27,152 nt of DNA from Caulochytrium protostelioides. Its lineage: Eukaryota; Chytridiomycota; Caulochytriomycetes; Caulochytriales; Caulochytriaceae. The notes under the pieces are model-generated. The model was not told the DNA's origin. It saw only the letters and a list, made by a program, of their open reading frames with translations, and did no database searches. This document shows, piece by piece, positions 1 through 6,534 of the stretch; position 1 is the stretch's first letter; each line of letters opens with the position of its first letter. The position numbers and the translations under genes are program-made. The stretch spans positions 1 to 27,152 of the forward strand of contig ML014332.1 in NCBI GenBank assembly GCA_003615045.1, written 5' to 3'.

Positions 1-2
1 TC

Positions 3-944
3 TACGTAGATGCATGGTCCCACGATCTGATGAAGGTTCCCCACCGGGTGGCCTACCGTGCCGTGATGATGGCTCTGGAAACGCTTCGTCTTAATCATTA
101 CCAGTGGTGTCCAATCAGTCAACGAGAAATAGCTTATTTTTTGCAGTATGCTTTCATGGATCTTGCGGAGGCGTACCAAACGTATGTGCCCGGCGTGGCA
201 CTGCCGGCCGATAACTTCATCATGGCGCAGCGCTACCTTCCATTAGCACAGGCGCGCTGTCCCATTGAAAAGCATGTTAATGTTCCTTTTTCTGAGAAAA
301 AGCTCGACACCCACGTGGAGTCGGCATTACGACCTCTCGGGGATATTCGCCGCCCAACCGAAAACGACTGGTTCGATACGCCCATCCTACCGGATCGCCG
401 TCTTGTCCTTGATTCGATGAAGCGAGTGATAGAAAGCCTCGGTGAAATCCAGTCGATTATAAGGAAAGCCAGATTGACTTACGACGAATACACAAGCATT
501 GTGGGTCCCCATGTTAAGTACTTCGCCACTGATGATTTAAACCGACTCGAAACGGACCTGTCAGAGTGTTTTTGGAAAATAAGGGAGCACACACCGAGAA
601 AAGAGGAACAATATGACGAGAACGCGCATGCTATCGAAGAATGGAACAGAATAAAACTCCGTTACAGACGTTCCATTGTGGAGGCGAATGCATGGAGCCG
701 GGAGGACATGAAGCGTCCTCCCCAAAAATCGCAGCCGCCCCTTCATAATCCTGATCCCTCTGAAGGGGCGGGCGCTCGTTCTAACTCTAGGCTTCGTCGT
801 GGCCCTGGCTCTGATTCTGGCGTTCATACTGGCATCCATACCAGTTTACCGTCTGGCCTTCATAATCAAGCCATCCTTCGTGCACCGTTCGACCCGGATT
901 ATCTTGCACCGAATCCCACTCCTGGAGATGTTCGAAATTCATGA
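3..944 (+). CDS. Unrecognised protein, 5'-truncated by window edge
   Basis: The frame is open from the first bases of the window, so the true start probably lies upstream; the first internal ATG is at 30. I recognise no family. The first 220 residues read as a helical, charged and aromatic-rich protein (for example AYRAVMMALETLRLNHYQW and IIRKARLTYDEYTSIVG). The last 80 residues turn into Pro/Ser/Arg/Gly-rich low complexity. Base composition is close to 50% GC, well below the conserved genes further right, which suggests a lineage-specific or foreign gene. The order of several weak motifs resembles the protein at 25356-26978 (MM-x-LET / IMM-DELS, then RKARLTYDEY / REAITMYNTY), so the two may be distant relatives. 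At about 740-960 the next frame encodes strongly hydrophobic sequence, so the real C-terminus may lie in another frame, reached by an intron or a frameshift. Confidence 0.55.
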   Translation, partial: YVDAWSHDLMKVPHRVAYRAVMMALETLRLNHYQWCPISQREIAYFLQYAFMDLAEAYQTYVPGVALPADNFIMAQRYLPLAQARCPIEKHVNVPFSEKKLDTHVESALRPLGDIRRPTENDWFDTPILPDRRLVLDSMKRVIESLGEIQSIIRKARLTYDEYTSIVGPHVKYFATDDLNRLETDLSECFWKIREHTPRKEEQYDENAHAIEEWNRIKLRYRRSIVEANAWSREDMKRPPQKSQPPLHNPDPSEGAGARSNSRLRRGPGSDSGVHTGIHTSLPSGLHNQAILRAPFDPDYLAPNPTPGDVRNS

Positions 945-1219
945 AATGATCGATTTGCGCTGTGACGGGAATCGCTGTCGTCATTGTTACCGTCATCGCC
1001 GTCGTAGGCCCCGCTTCCATCTCCGGAAAGACGAACTCTGAGCCCGTGCTCACTTGGTATGTTCGCACGCGGAGATTCTTATTGAGGACTCGGCCAGGCT
1101 CGAATTCCGCCGTGTCGGTTTTGGCCCGAGCAACTCGTCTCGTTTTCATACCTTATCCTGACGTGTTGAGTCGCAAGCAAATCTGCTCACCCGTTAGCGG
1201 TGCTGAAGTTAGGCGATGA
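712..1219 (+). pseudogene. Hydrophobic continuation of the upstream gene in shifted frames
   Basis: Where the preceding reading frame becomes low complexity, the +1 frame from 712 to 1041 reads a transmembrane-like segment (around 742-870, including GFVVALALILAFILASIPVY) and ends with the residues LRKDEL before TGA. The next +1 frame from 962 opens with a second hydrophobic stretch (GIAVVIVTVIAVVG) and runs to TGA at 1217. Two membrane-like segments in consecutive frames directly downstream of a gene suggest one coding sequence broken by two indels, or unannotated short introns. I found no GT-AG pair that joins the frames cleanly. T-rich codons in one frame can also look hydrophobic by chance, so this remains weak. 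Confidence 0.3.
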
Positions 1220-1389
1220 CCAGTGATCTCGAAATACGCGCGTTGATAAAAGGGAAGGCGAGAGATCCCGGTTGCTGCTTCCACCATTAACATCTCGGGT
1301 ACACAACATGCGCTCAGCGCTTCCGCACCGTTCTGGTTGACGAATTTCGCACGACGCAGGTGCATGCAGAGACGAATCTGGTCCTGAAG

Positions 1390-1422
<33 letters not shown>
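1390..1422 (+). repeat. Poly-A tract of 33 bases inside relic copy A
   Basis: This is an uninterrupted run of 33 A. Copy B has an interrupted A-tract at the same place (4197-4216). The A-run is therefore inside the repeat family, between two conserved blocks, and is not a 3' retroposon tail. It probably grew from a Lys-rich linker codon run. Confidence 0.9.
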
Positions 1423-1427
<5 letters not shown>

Positions 1428-1624
1428 CAAAACCGGCGCAAGGGGACCGTAGTCCGAAGCTTGCTATGGTGAGATGCCAGTTTGTAAACCGCGATCTCAG
1501 TGCCGCGTTGAACATCCAACGCTATCTAGCCTTACCCGTCAGACCGATAGCGTTGTGCTGCAACTACGAGCAAGCTCCTCTGCAGCTCATGATCGGCAAG
1601 CTCATCCATAAACTTAATGCGCCA

Positions 1625-1725
1625 CTGCCTGTGGGGAATCCCTGGGGAGCACCATGGATGGATGATTCGCTACTTTAGGAGGGGCCTATATTATGACCAT
1701 ACGTGACACGTGTGCTCGTTAAAAT
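1625..1725 (+). other. Conserved non-coding tail of relic copy A (candidate guide-RNA remnant)
   Basis: Downstream of the RuvC-III-like motif, copy A and copy B (4384-4480) keep the same blocks: GTGGGGAATCCCTGGGGAGC against GTGGGGGACCCCTGGGGCAC, then GATGAT, a GGGCCxATAT block and GCTCGTT. The G/C-rich block can fold on itself (GGGG with CCC(C)). In Fanzor and TnpB elements the guide RNA comes from the 3' end of the gene and the flanking element end, so a conserved untranslated tail here is the place to look. That role is inference; only the shared sequence is seen. Confidence 0.35.
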
Positions 1726-2035
1726 ATATTGGATTGGGAATGGGAAATGATGGGTAAACAGAGTGAAAATGAACGATGGAGGGAAGAGATGGGAGAAGAG
1801 TGAGACGAAGAAGGATGGGGCACAAGCCCAGCAAACCTAATTCGGTAGCATGGGGGTTACCGGCCTGCCGGCAATATATCCGCCCAGATGAGGAATGAGT
1901 GGGCAGCACAAATAGCACGCTGAGAGCTGCGTCAAGCAGACTGAGACGGTTAGTAGTATGAGGTATGAAGCAAATCGGTAGCGAGAAGGCCCGAATGGTG
2001 CAGGCAGAGCGGCAAATGGTGGACGGTGATGACGT
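1726..2035. other. Intergenic, no gene seen
   Basis: Purine-rich DNA (GGGAATGGGAAATGATGGG-like) lies between relic copy A and the 3' end of the LPMO-like gene. I see no supported coding region. It should contain the 3' untranslated region of the minus-strand gene. Confidence 0.5.
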
Positions 2036-2554
2036 CTACTTGACAAGGACATCGCTGCAGCTGACGTAGATCTCAGGGGCCGTCAGATCGGCGGCCCAGT
2101 ACCAGCGGATGACCGCGGGGCCCTTGTAGCTGTCGGGGATGTTGCCCTGGATGGTGTGAGTACCCAGCTCGGCCTGGAAGGGCTCGGTAATGTTGGCGAA
2201 AGATTCCTCGTCCCTGGAGATCGAGAAGTAAGCCTCGCCCTTGTGGCCGGCCGTCACTGTGTATTCGAGGCCGATCGAGCCGGCGTTCACTTCGGTCACC
2301 GGCACGCTCGAGCCTTCTTTGGTGACGCCGCCGCAGATGAAGGGATCGGTACCCGACATCATGGTGCGCGAGACCTGGCCATTGATCGGGTAGTTGCCCT
2401 CAACAGGGTCCGTGGCATCCTTGCGGTAGCGCGTGGGCGGGTTCGTCATGCGGCCGTGTGCGGCCACAAAGCTGGGCATGATGGCCAACACGACGAGCAG
2501 GGCGACCGAAAGAGTCCCGGTCAGGGCCGAAGTGGAGGGGCGGAACGAAACCAT
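2036..2554 (-). CDS. Secreted LPMO-like protein (chitin-binding type-4 fold)
   Basis: This 172-residue protein has a signal peptide (hydrophobic residues 15-30, cleavage after VAA at 32) that leaves histidine 33 as the mature N-terminus in HGRMTNPPTRY. That is the hallmark of copper-dependent lytic polysaccharide monooxygenases, which oxidatively cleave chitin or cellulose outside the cell; the first His would be half of the histidine brace. His104 in TAGHKGEAYFSISRD is the likely second ligand. Cys74 and Cys166 could form a disulfide, and the end WYWAADLTAPEIYVSCSDV matches the C-terminal strand typical of the fold. I cannot decide the AA family. The frame is open upstream to 2650, but the start at 2554 is chosen because it puts the signal peptide at the N-terminus; the extra upstream codons mostly translate a 9-bp repeat. 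The stop is TAG. No carbohydrate-binding module follows. Confidence 0.8.
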   Translation of the reverse strand: MVSFRPSTSALTGTLSVALLVVLAIMPSFVAAHGRMTNPPTRYRKDATDPVEGNYPINGQVSRTMMSGTDPFICGGVTKEGSSVPVTEVNAGSIGLEYTVTAGHKGEAYFSISRDEESFANITEPFQAELGTHTIQGNIPDSYKGPAVIRWYWAADLTAPEIYVSCSDVLVK

Positions 2555-2560
2555 GGTGCG

Positions 2561-2590
2561 AGTGTGTCGAGTGTGTCGAGTGTGTCGAGT
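2561..2590 (-). repeat. 9-bp tandem repeat (AGTGTGTCG x3) in the 5' leader
   Basis: Three perfect AGTGTGTCG units plus AGT lie directly upstream of the start codon of the LPMO-like gene, within its expected 5' untranslated leader. Confidence 0.9.
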
Positions 2591-2775
2591 AGGAGGTGAA
2601 TGAAAGATCAAGCTGTCGGAGTGGAGAATGTTGAAGAGACTGCGAAACAAGGCCGTCTGTGGTGGATGATGTGTGAATGAACAGATGAGACGGAACGCAT
2701 CTTAGGTATCTGTACATGCAATAAGAACACATGGCACGAACTGAAGAATGGCGACCGTGTGCCCACATGCCCTCC

Positions 2776-2783
2776 TATTTATA
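2776..2783 (-). promoter_or_regulatory. TATA box of the LPMO-like gene
   Basis: On the minus strand the sequence reads GGGGTATAAATAGGAGG, a perfect TATAAATA core in a GC-rich setting. It lies about 220 bp upstream of the start codon, which would give a leader of roughly 190 bases. Confidence 0.6.
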
Positions 2784-2789
2784 CCCCGC

Positions 2790-3830
2790 CGAGATGCAAC
2801 GCTGAGCAAGCCAGGGTGCAGTTCCTGAGCACTCAGCTCACGTATAGCTTCATGTAGCAAGGCCGTGCTCAGGGCACACATCATCTGGCTCAGACGCTGG
2901 CATTCACGATGCGACACGGAAGCAGGCCGTTCGGAGCGCCGCGAAAGGTCACCGACGCTAGTCCAGATCTTGGGACTTTCCGGGGTGAACGGCAGTGTCA
3001 CACCTCCGACTTTCCTTGAACCTCCTGTCGTTTGGCATTCAGACGAATCAAGTGGGCGAATCAATGAAAGTGGGGAAGAGCCCGAGATTTTCCGCTTGCT
3101 TGATCGGAATCTCATGTCTCTTGGCCGACGGCAGGGCAAGCATAAGCAAGCAAGAGCGCGGATCCTTCCATTCTTTCATTGCTATCGCCATCAAGGCTAA
3201 TGATGTCTCCCAGCCCCCGGGGCAGAAGGGGGCCTCCATCGCGCCCTTAAATTGCGTCGAGCCCATCGTTTATCCGCCCCTTCTACTTGCTTTCAAGTTG
3301 GGTCCCCGTACTCCGGCCGAAGGGCACTCTTGCGATTTCACCGCCAGCGCTCACCACTAACCCATCGGGATCACAGCCCCGTAAGCTCAGCAGCCTGTGA
3401 GCCCTGCCCATCGCATGTCATCTGAAAGCGAGAGACGGCCATAGTCCACCGCTCATTTCAAAGACCCGATATGTTCCACGCCCCGCTAAATTCCTAGAGA
3501 GCCCTGTGAGTGACTCCCTTTTTTTCTTTTCTTTTCTTTTCCTTTCTTTTCTTCTACGTGCGTGGCATCCACCAATGTGGCGCTGCAGACCATCACCGCC
3601 TCCTCGCAGGCTCGCCCGTTTCACTCAGGACACCTGAAGAGATGCCCGGTACGCTTGCTCGCCGCGTGCTCGCCTCACTCTCGGCTTTCTCGAGGCGAAG
3701 CCAGACTCCAAGACTGATAGCAACTTCTTGATTTGATGTCATGACATGCCCGTTTCTATGACCTCGGCCCCAACTCGTCAGTTTTCTATGCTTGTATAAG
3801 GAAGAAGCAAAAAATCACTGAAAATACAAA
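2790..3830. other. Gene-poor stretch, no supported gene
   Basis: Open frames here are short, overlap on both strands and show no recognisable motif. The only clear structure is a pyrimidine tract at 3514-3555. The interval lies between the LPMO-like promoter and relic copy B. Confidence 0.5.
3514..3555 (+). repeat. Polypyrimidine tract (TTTTC)n
   Basis: About 42 bases are almost purely T and C, with a TTTTC period in the centre. No gene is tied to it. Confidence 0.85.
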
Positions 3831-4196
3831 ATGCGGTATCGGGGGCGGCCGCTTTGGCGTTCCGCAAGCTGGAAGACAGAACTACGAACTCACACCGAGG
3901 ACAGAGACAGCGTCAGCATGTGCACCTCCGGCGTGTCAGACGACGTGCCTGCCATATCTGGCGATCGCCTCCAAGACTAAGCACCCATCTGGTAGGCAGG
4001 CTCTCGTACCAGGGCCTCCGCCTATATTGCATCCCAGTAAACCCTCGAGGGAGCAAAGGGGATCAGACCACTCTCATGTCTCGGGCATCCAAGGTATGCC
4101 TGCGATACCGCGACCAACATGCGCTCAGCGCTTCCGCACCGTTCTGGTCGGCGCGTTCCGCACGACACAGGTGCATGTAGAGACAACTATAGTCCC

Positions 4197-4216
4197 AAAA
4201 AAAAAAAAAAGAAAAA
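4197..4216 (+). repeat. Interrupted A-tract inside relic copy B
   Basis: Fourteen A, one G and five A occupy the position equivalent to the 33-base A-run of copy A. Confidence 0.85.
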
Positions 4217-4383
4217 CAAGCGAGCGCAAGGATATTTTGATGAGAGGTTTTCTGTGATGTGATGCCGCCAACGGCAAGTTTGTGAACCGCGATCACAATG
4301 ACTTGTGGGACATCCGACGCTGCCTTACCCGACAGACCGATAGCGTTGTGCCGCAGCCCTGGACTAGACCGAATGTGTGACTG

Positions 4384-4480
4384 CCTCGGTGGGGGACCCC
4401 TGGGGCACCACGGAGGGGATGATGCACAGCGTGAGGTAAGAAAGGGCCCATATACACGAGCATGCTCGTTGAACAAAAAA
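4384..4480 (+). other. Conserved non-coding tail of relic copy B
   Basis: This is the counterpart of 1625-1725. It contains GGTGGGGGACCCCTGGGGCA, where GGTG and a downstream CACC flank a GGGGACCCC self-complementary core. Similarity to copy A ends near the shared GCTCGTT. Confidence 0.35.
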
Positions 4481-4591
4481 TATGACCATAACCTGTCCGC
4501 ATCGTCCGGAGCGGTTGCAAGAAGGCCGCCATCCATATCGATCGACCGTTTGTGTTCCCTTGGGGTCGGTGCCCGCGACCCATGACACGTG

Positions 4592-4606
4592 CCCCCCCCC
4601 CCCCCC
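4592..4606 (+). repeat. Poly-C run of 15
   Basis: Fifteen consecutive C lie between CACGTG and TTGTGTGG. Such homopolymers are prone to length errors in sequencing. Confidence 0.85.
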
Positions 4607-4814
4607 TTGTGTGGATAACGTCGATCAGGAAACACGGGCCCGTCTCCGCATGCCCGCTGTCACTGATCGCCCTCGAGCGAGTCCTAGTCAGGCCAGACCT
4701 TTAAAGCAACTTCTCATCTCACAGACGATGCGAGGGCCGCGGACGTAGCGTGGCTCGTGAAATCGACCCTAACATTAGGCCATGAGGGGGGCGCATTTTT
4801 TCAATATATCGTTA

Positions 4815-4827
4815 CCCTAAACCCTAA
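4815..4827 (+). repeat. Interstitial telomere-like motif (CCCTAAACCCTAA)
   Basis: Two CCCTAA units are separated by one extra A, the pattern of TTTAGGG-type telomere repeats or of the telo-box. It is too short to be a telomere. It could mark an old chromosome-end junction or be chance. Confidence 0.5.
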
Positions 4828-5032
4828 GGTGATGCTTAACAGCGCGGAGCGACCGCCAGAGAACGCCGTATGAGCATCCGAGGTAGCCGTCTCGGGTAGT
4901 TTGGGGCTTGGGAGTCATTGCTGGCCCCCCTTACCCTCAAGACCCGCACTGCGCTTCTTTGACCGGCACCTGTCTATGCCGTTGTAGTTTGGTGAGTCAT
5001 ATATCGGGACTTTCTCCTATAGCATGAATCTT

Positions 5033-5056
5033 CATATATATATAAATATATATATC
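5033..5056. repeat. AT dinucleotide microsatellite
   Basis: A 24-base stretch of almost pure alternating A and T (ATATATATATAAATATATAT). Confidence 0.85.
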
Positions 5057-5257
5057 TGCCGAATGGCGACATGGGCGTGCTCTGTCCAGACTGGTGGGAT
5101 CAGAAGATCCATTGACGTAAAACCCATCGCATAAAACCCCATCACTTCGCATTTCATTCTGGCCTTCAGTGTGCCGCCTTCGACTTCACTCGCATCGCTC
5201 GGAAAGGTTGAAAGGAGTGAAGCGATGCACGGTCCTTATGCGCTAGCTCTTTATAAG

Positions 5258-5319
5258 GCCAGACCGGTCTCTGCATGCAGCTGGGTGTTCCGGAACACGT
5301 CAACCAGGGCGGTGCGGTA
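5258..5319 (-). repeat. Inverted piece of the Fanzor-like C-terminal region
   Basis: Read on the minus strand, these 62 bases match the DEFRTT region of copy A at roughly 80% by eye (shared blocks CCGCACCG, CTGGTTGACG and TGCATGCAGAGAC) and translate to YRTALVDVFRNTQLHAETG. The piece sits head-to-head with the plus-strand body of copy C, which begins within about 30 bases. Copy C is thus rearranged: its C-terminal segment has been inverted and moved in front of its middle region. Confidence 0.6.
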
Positions 5320-5346
5320 ATGCCGAAGGAACTCGAGGTGGTGGCC

Positions 5347-6090
5347 TGCAACGAGAAGACCTTCGAGACCATGACCGCAGAGCTGTGGGCGGCCACCCCG
5401 GCGTTTCGCAAGCTGAAAGGCAGGGACCACAAGTTCCTTGGCAGCATTGGCAGCGATGGCATCAGCACCTTCGTCCTCTTCGAGCGTCAGAGGAAGGTGT
5501 CCGACATCATGCCGACCATCACGGCGAACGAGAACCCCTTGGGAGGCAGCCCCAACCAGATGAACAACCTCTTGGGATACAGCGTGGATCAGATCTAGAA
5601 ACTCTTGGCAGACAGCCTCGATAAGTTCTGCACCATCGGGAACGACCCGAGCCGCATCAACATCTTCATGGCCATGGTGGGGCTCCAAGGCCCGGTCGTC
5701 AGCTGGAAGCTGAGCTGAAAGCAGTACTATGTGGAAGCCGGCATGAAAGCCGCCCAAAAGCAGTCAGAGATGTGGCAGCGCCATTTGAAAGAGCCGCTGT
5801 AGCGGCCATCAGAGGTGAGCATCAACGGCACAGCGCTCGCCGCGCACCACCGCTTCCTGGAGGTGTGGCTCGCCACGTAGGAACCGTTGTGGGCCGAATA
5901 CTTGAAGCCGATAGGAGTGCCAGCGTTCGGTTAAGGTGGACCTGTACTCTCATTAAAAAGAACGGTGGTATGGACACCGGCGATGATCCTCGTCTTCGAT
6001 GCCCTACCATGCGGGGCCGGGCGATCTTCCGCATGCGTACGACCCTTCCGTTGTGTATTATGGTAAAAGCTGATTTGGGGGCCATCGCTT
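5347..6090 (+). pseudogene. Fanzor/TnpB-like relic, copy C (middle and RuvC-I region)
   Basis: One plus-strand frame stays protein-like from 5347 to 5934 despite five stops: TAG 5596, TGA 5716, TAG 5800, TAG 5878 and TAA 5932. Signatures in order are FRKLKGRDHKFLGSIGSDGI (the Fanzor pattern F...F...I-[ST]DG[VI]S), then GNDPSRINIFMAMVG at 5638-5682 with the RuvC-I Asp codon at 5644, then a tryptophan/tyrosine-rich helical region (KQYYVEAGMKAAQKQSEMWQ; PLWAEYLKPIG). After 5934 the frame shifts and the sequence fades near 6090. Each stop is one C-to-T change from CAG, CGA or CAA, so methyl-cytosine decay is possible. Other genes here end in TAG, TGA and TAA, so recoding is unlikely. Family assignment rests on motif recognition. 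Confidence 0.62.
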
Positions 6091-6534
6091 AATTGGGCGA
6101 GCCGCCGGGAAGGGAGGGATGGAGTGACGCATGGGTGGACAGGCAACGGGGGGCGCGGGCCACTTTCACTTTTGCGCTAGGCGGCGCTCGGCGGGTCAGG
6201 TGAGGGCCGGACGGCCAGCGAGCCCGACTGGCCCGACCTGCCTCACTCACGGACCCATCCATCCATCCATCCATCCAGTCGGCGGCTCGACTATCCTGCC
6301 TGCTCCTCATCCTCGAGTAAGGCCATGCGCGGTGTATACTTGATTGACCGTGGTAAGACTAGCTAATCAGTCATATGCCGTGTGCTAGCCCTACGACAGC
6401 CTCGTGCAAAGCTGGATGGCTCGCGCGTTGGAAGGTATACCTGTCGTGGTGCTAACAGTGTGGACGCCAGAGCCCTGCTTGCCCCAGACGACCTCTTCCT
6501 TCCCCGGAACCCACCCGTTGATTTTATCGCCGCC
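6091..6534. promoter_or_regulatory. Upstream region of RPL24
   Basis: This interval has no supported gene. It lies between the end of relic copy C and the proposed first exon of RPL24, so it should hold that gene's promoter. I see no convincing TATA box. A CCAT microsatellite lies at 6254-6277. Confidence 0.35.
6254..6277. repeat. (CCAT)n microsatellite
   Basis: Five to six perfect tetranucleotide units (CCATCCATCCATCCATCC). Confidence 0.85.

Larger units (their letters stand above)
1245..1725 (+). pseudogene. Fanzor/TnpB-like relic, copy A (C-terminal part)
   Basis: This is a fragment of a repeat shared with copies at 3831-4480 and 5258-6090. At 1320-1389 the plus strand encodes RTVLVDEFRTTQVHAETNL, followed by a run of 33 A (1390-1422) read as 11 lysines. 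One frame further on, 1466-1522 encodes VRCQFVNRDLSAALNIQR. The order DEFRT(T/S), basic linker, Cys, NRDxxAAxNI is that of the C-terminal RuvC and zinc-finger part of Fanzor, the eukaryotic relative of TnpB RNA-guided nucleases; the Asp of NRD would be the RuvC-III catalytic residue. The two parts are out of frame, no N-terminal half is visible, and upstream similarity to copy B fades near 1245, so this copy cannot encode a nuclease. Similarity to copy B continues past the coding part to about 1725. Family assignment is by motif recognition only. Confidence 0.58.
3831..4480 (+). pseudogene. Fanzor/TnpB-like relic, copy B (internally deleted)
   Basis: The start (GGGGGCGGCCGC, then codons for AFRKLEDRTT) matches copy C (AFRKLKGRDH at 5400-5430). 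In another frame, DSVSMCTSGVSDDVPAIS at 3906-3960 matches SDGIST...VSDIMPTI of copy C. From 4116 the sequence follows copy A: a 30-base block around CAACATGCGCTCAGCGC is nearly identical, then RTVLVGAFRTTQVHVET, the A-tract at 4197-4216 and KFVNRDHNDLWDIRR at 4276-4320. Copy B therefore joins the middle region known from copy C to the C-terminal region known from copy A, which shows that both belong to one gene. The RuvC-I region is deleted, the DE of DEFRTT has become GA, and the motif after NRD is eroded, so it is dead. Confidence 0.55.
4481..5257. other. Gene-poor stretch with simple repeats
   Basis: No gene is supported between relic copies B and C. The interval holds a poly-C run, a two-unit telomere-like motif and an AT microsatellite, each listed separately. 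Confidence 0.5.

Noticed and set aside
1390-1422. Poly-A run as the tail of a retroposon or processed gene
   Set aside because: The related copy B has the same A-tract with matching sequence on both sides, so the tract is internal to the repeat.
5251-5757. Minus-strand open frame of 168 codons over relic copy C
   Set aside because: It is the antisense of the plus-strand relic, apart from the 62-base inverted piece, which is listed separately.
5596-5934. TAG/TGA read-through or recoding in copy C
   Set aside because: Complete genes in the window end in TAG, TGA and TAA and contain no internal stops, so copy C is best read as a pseudogene.
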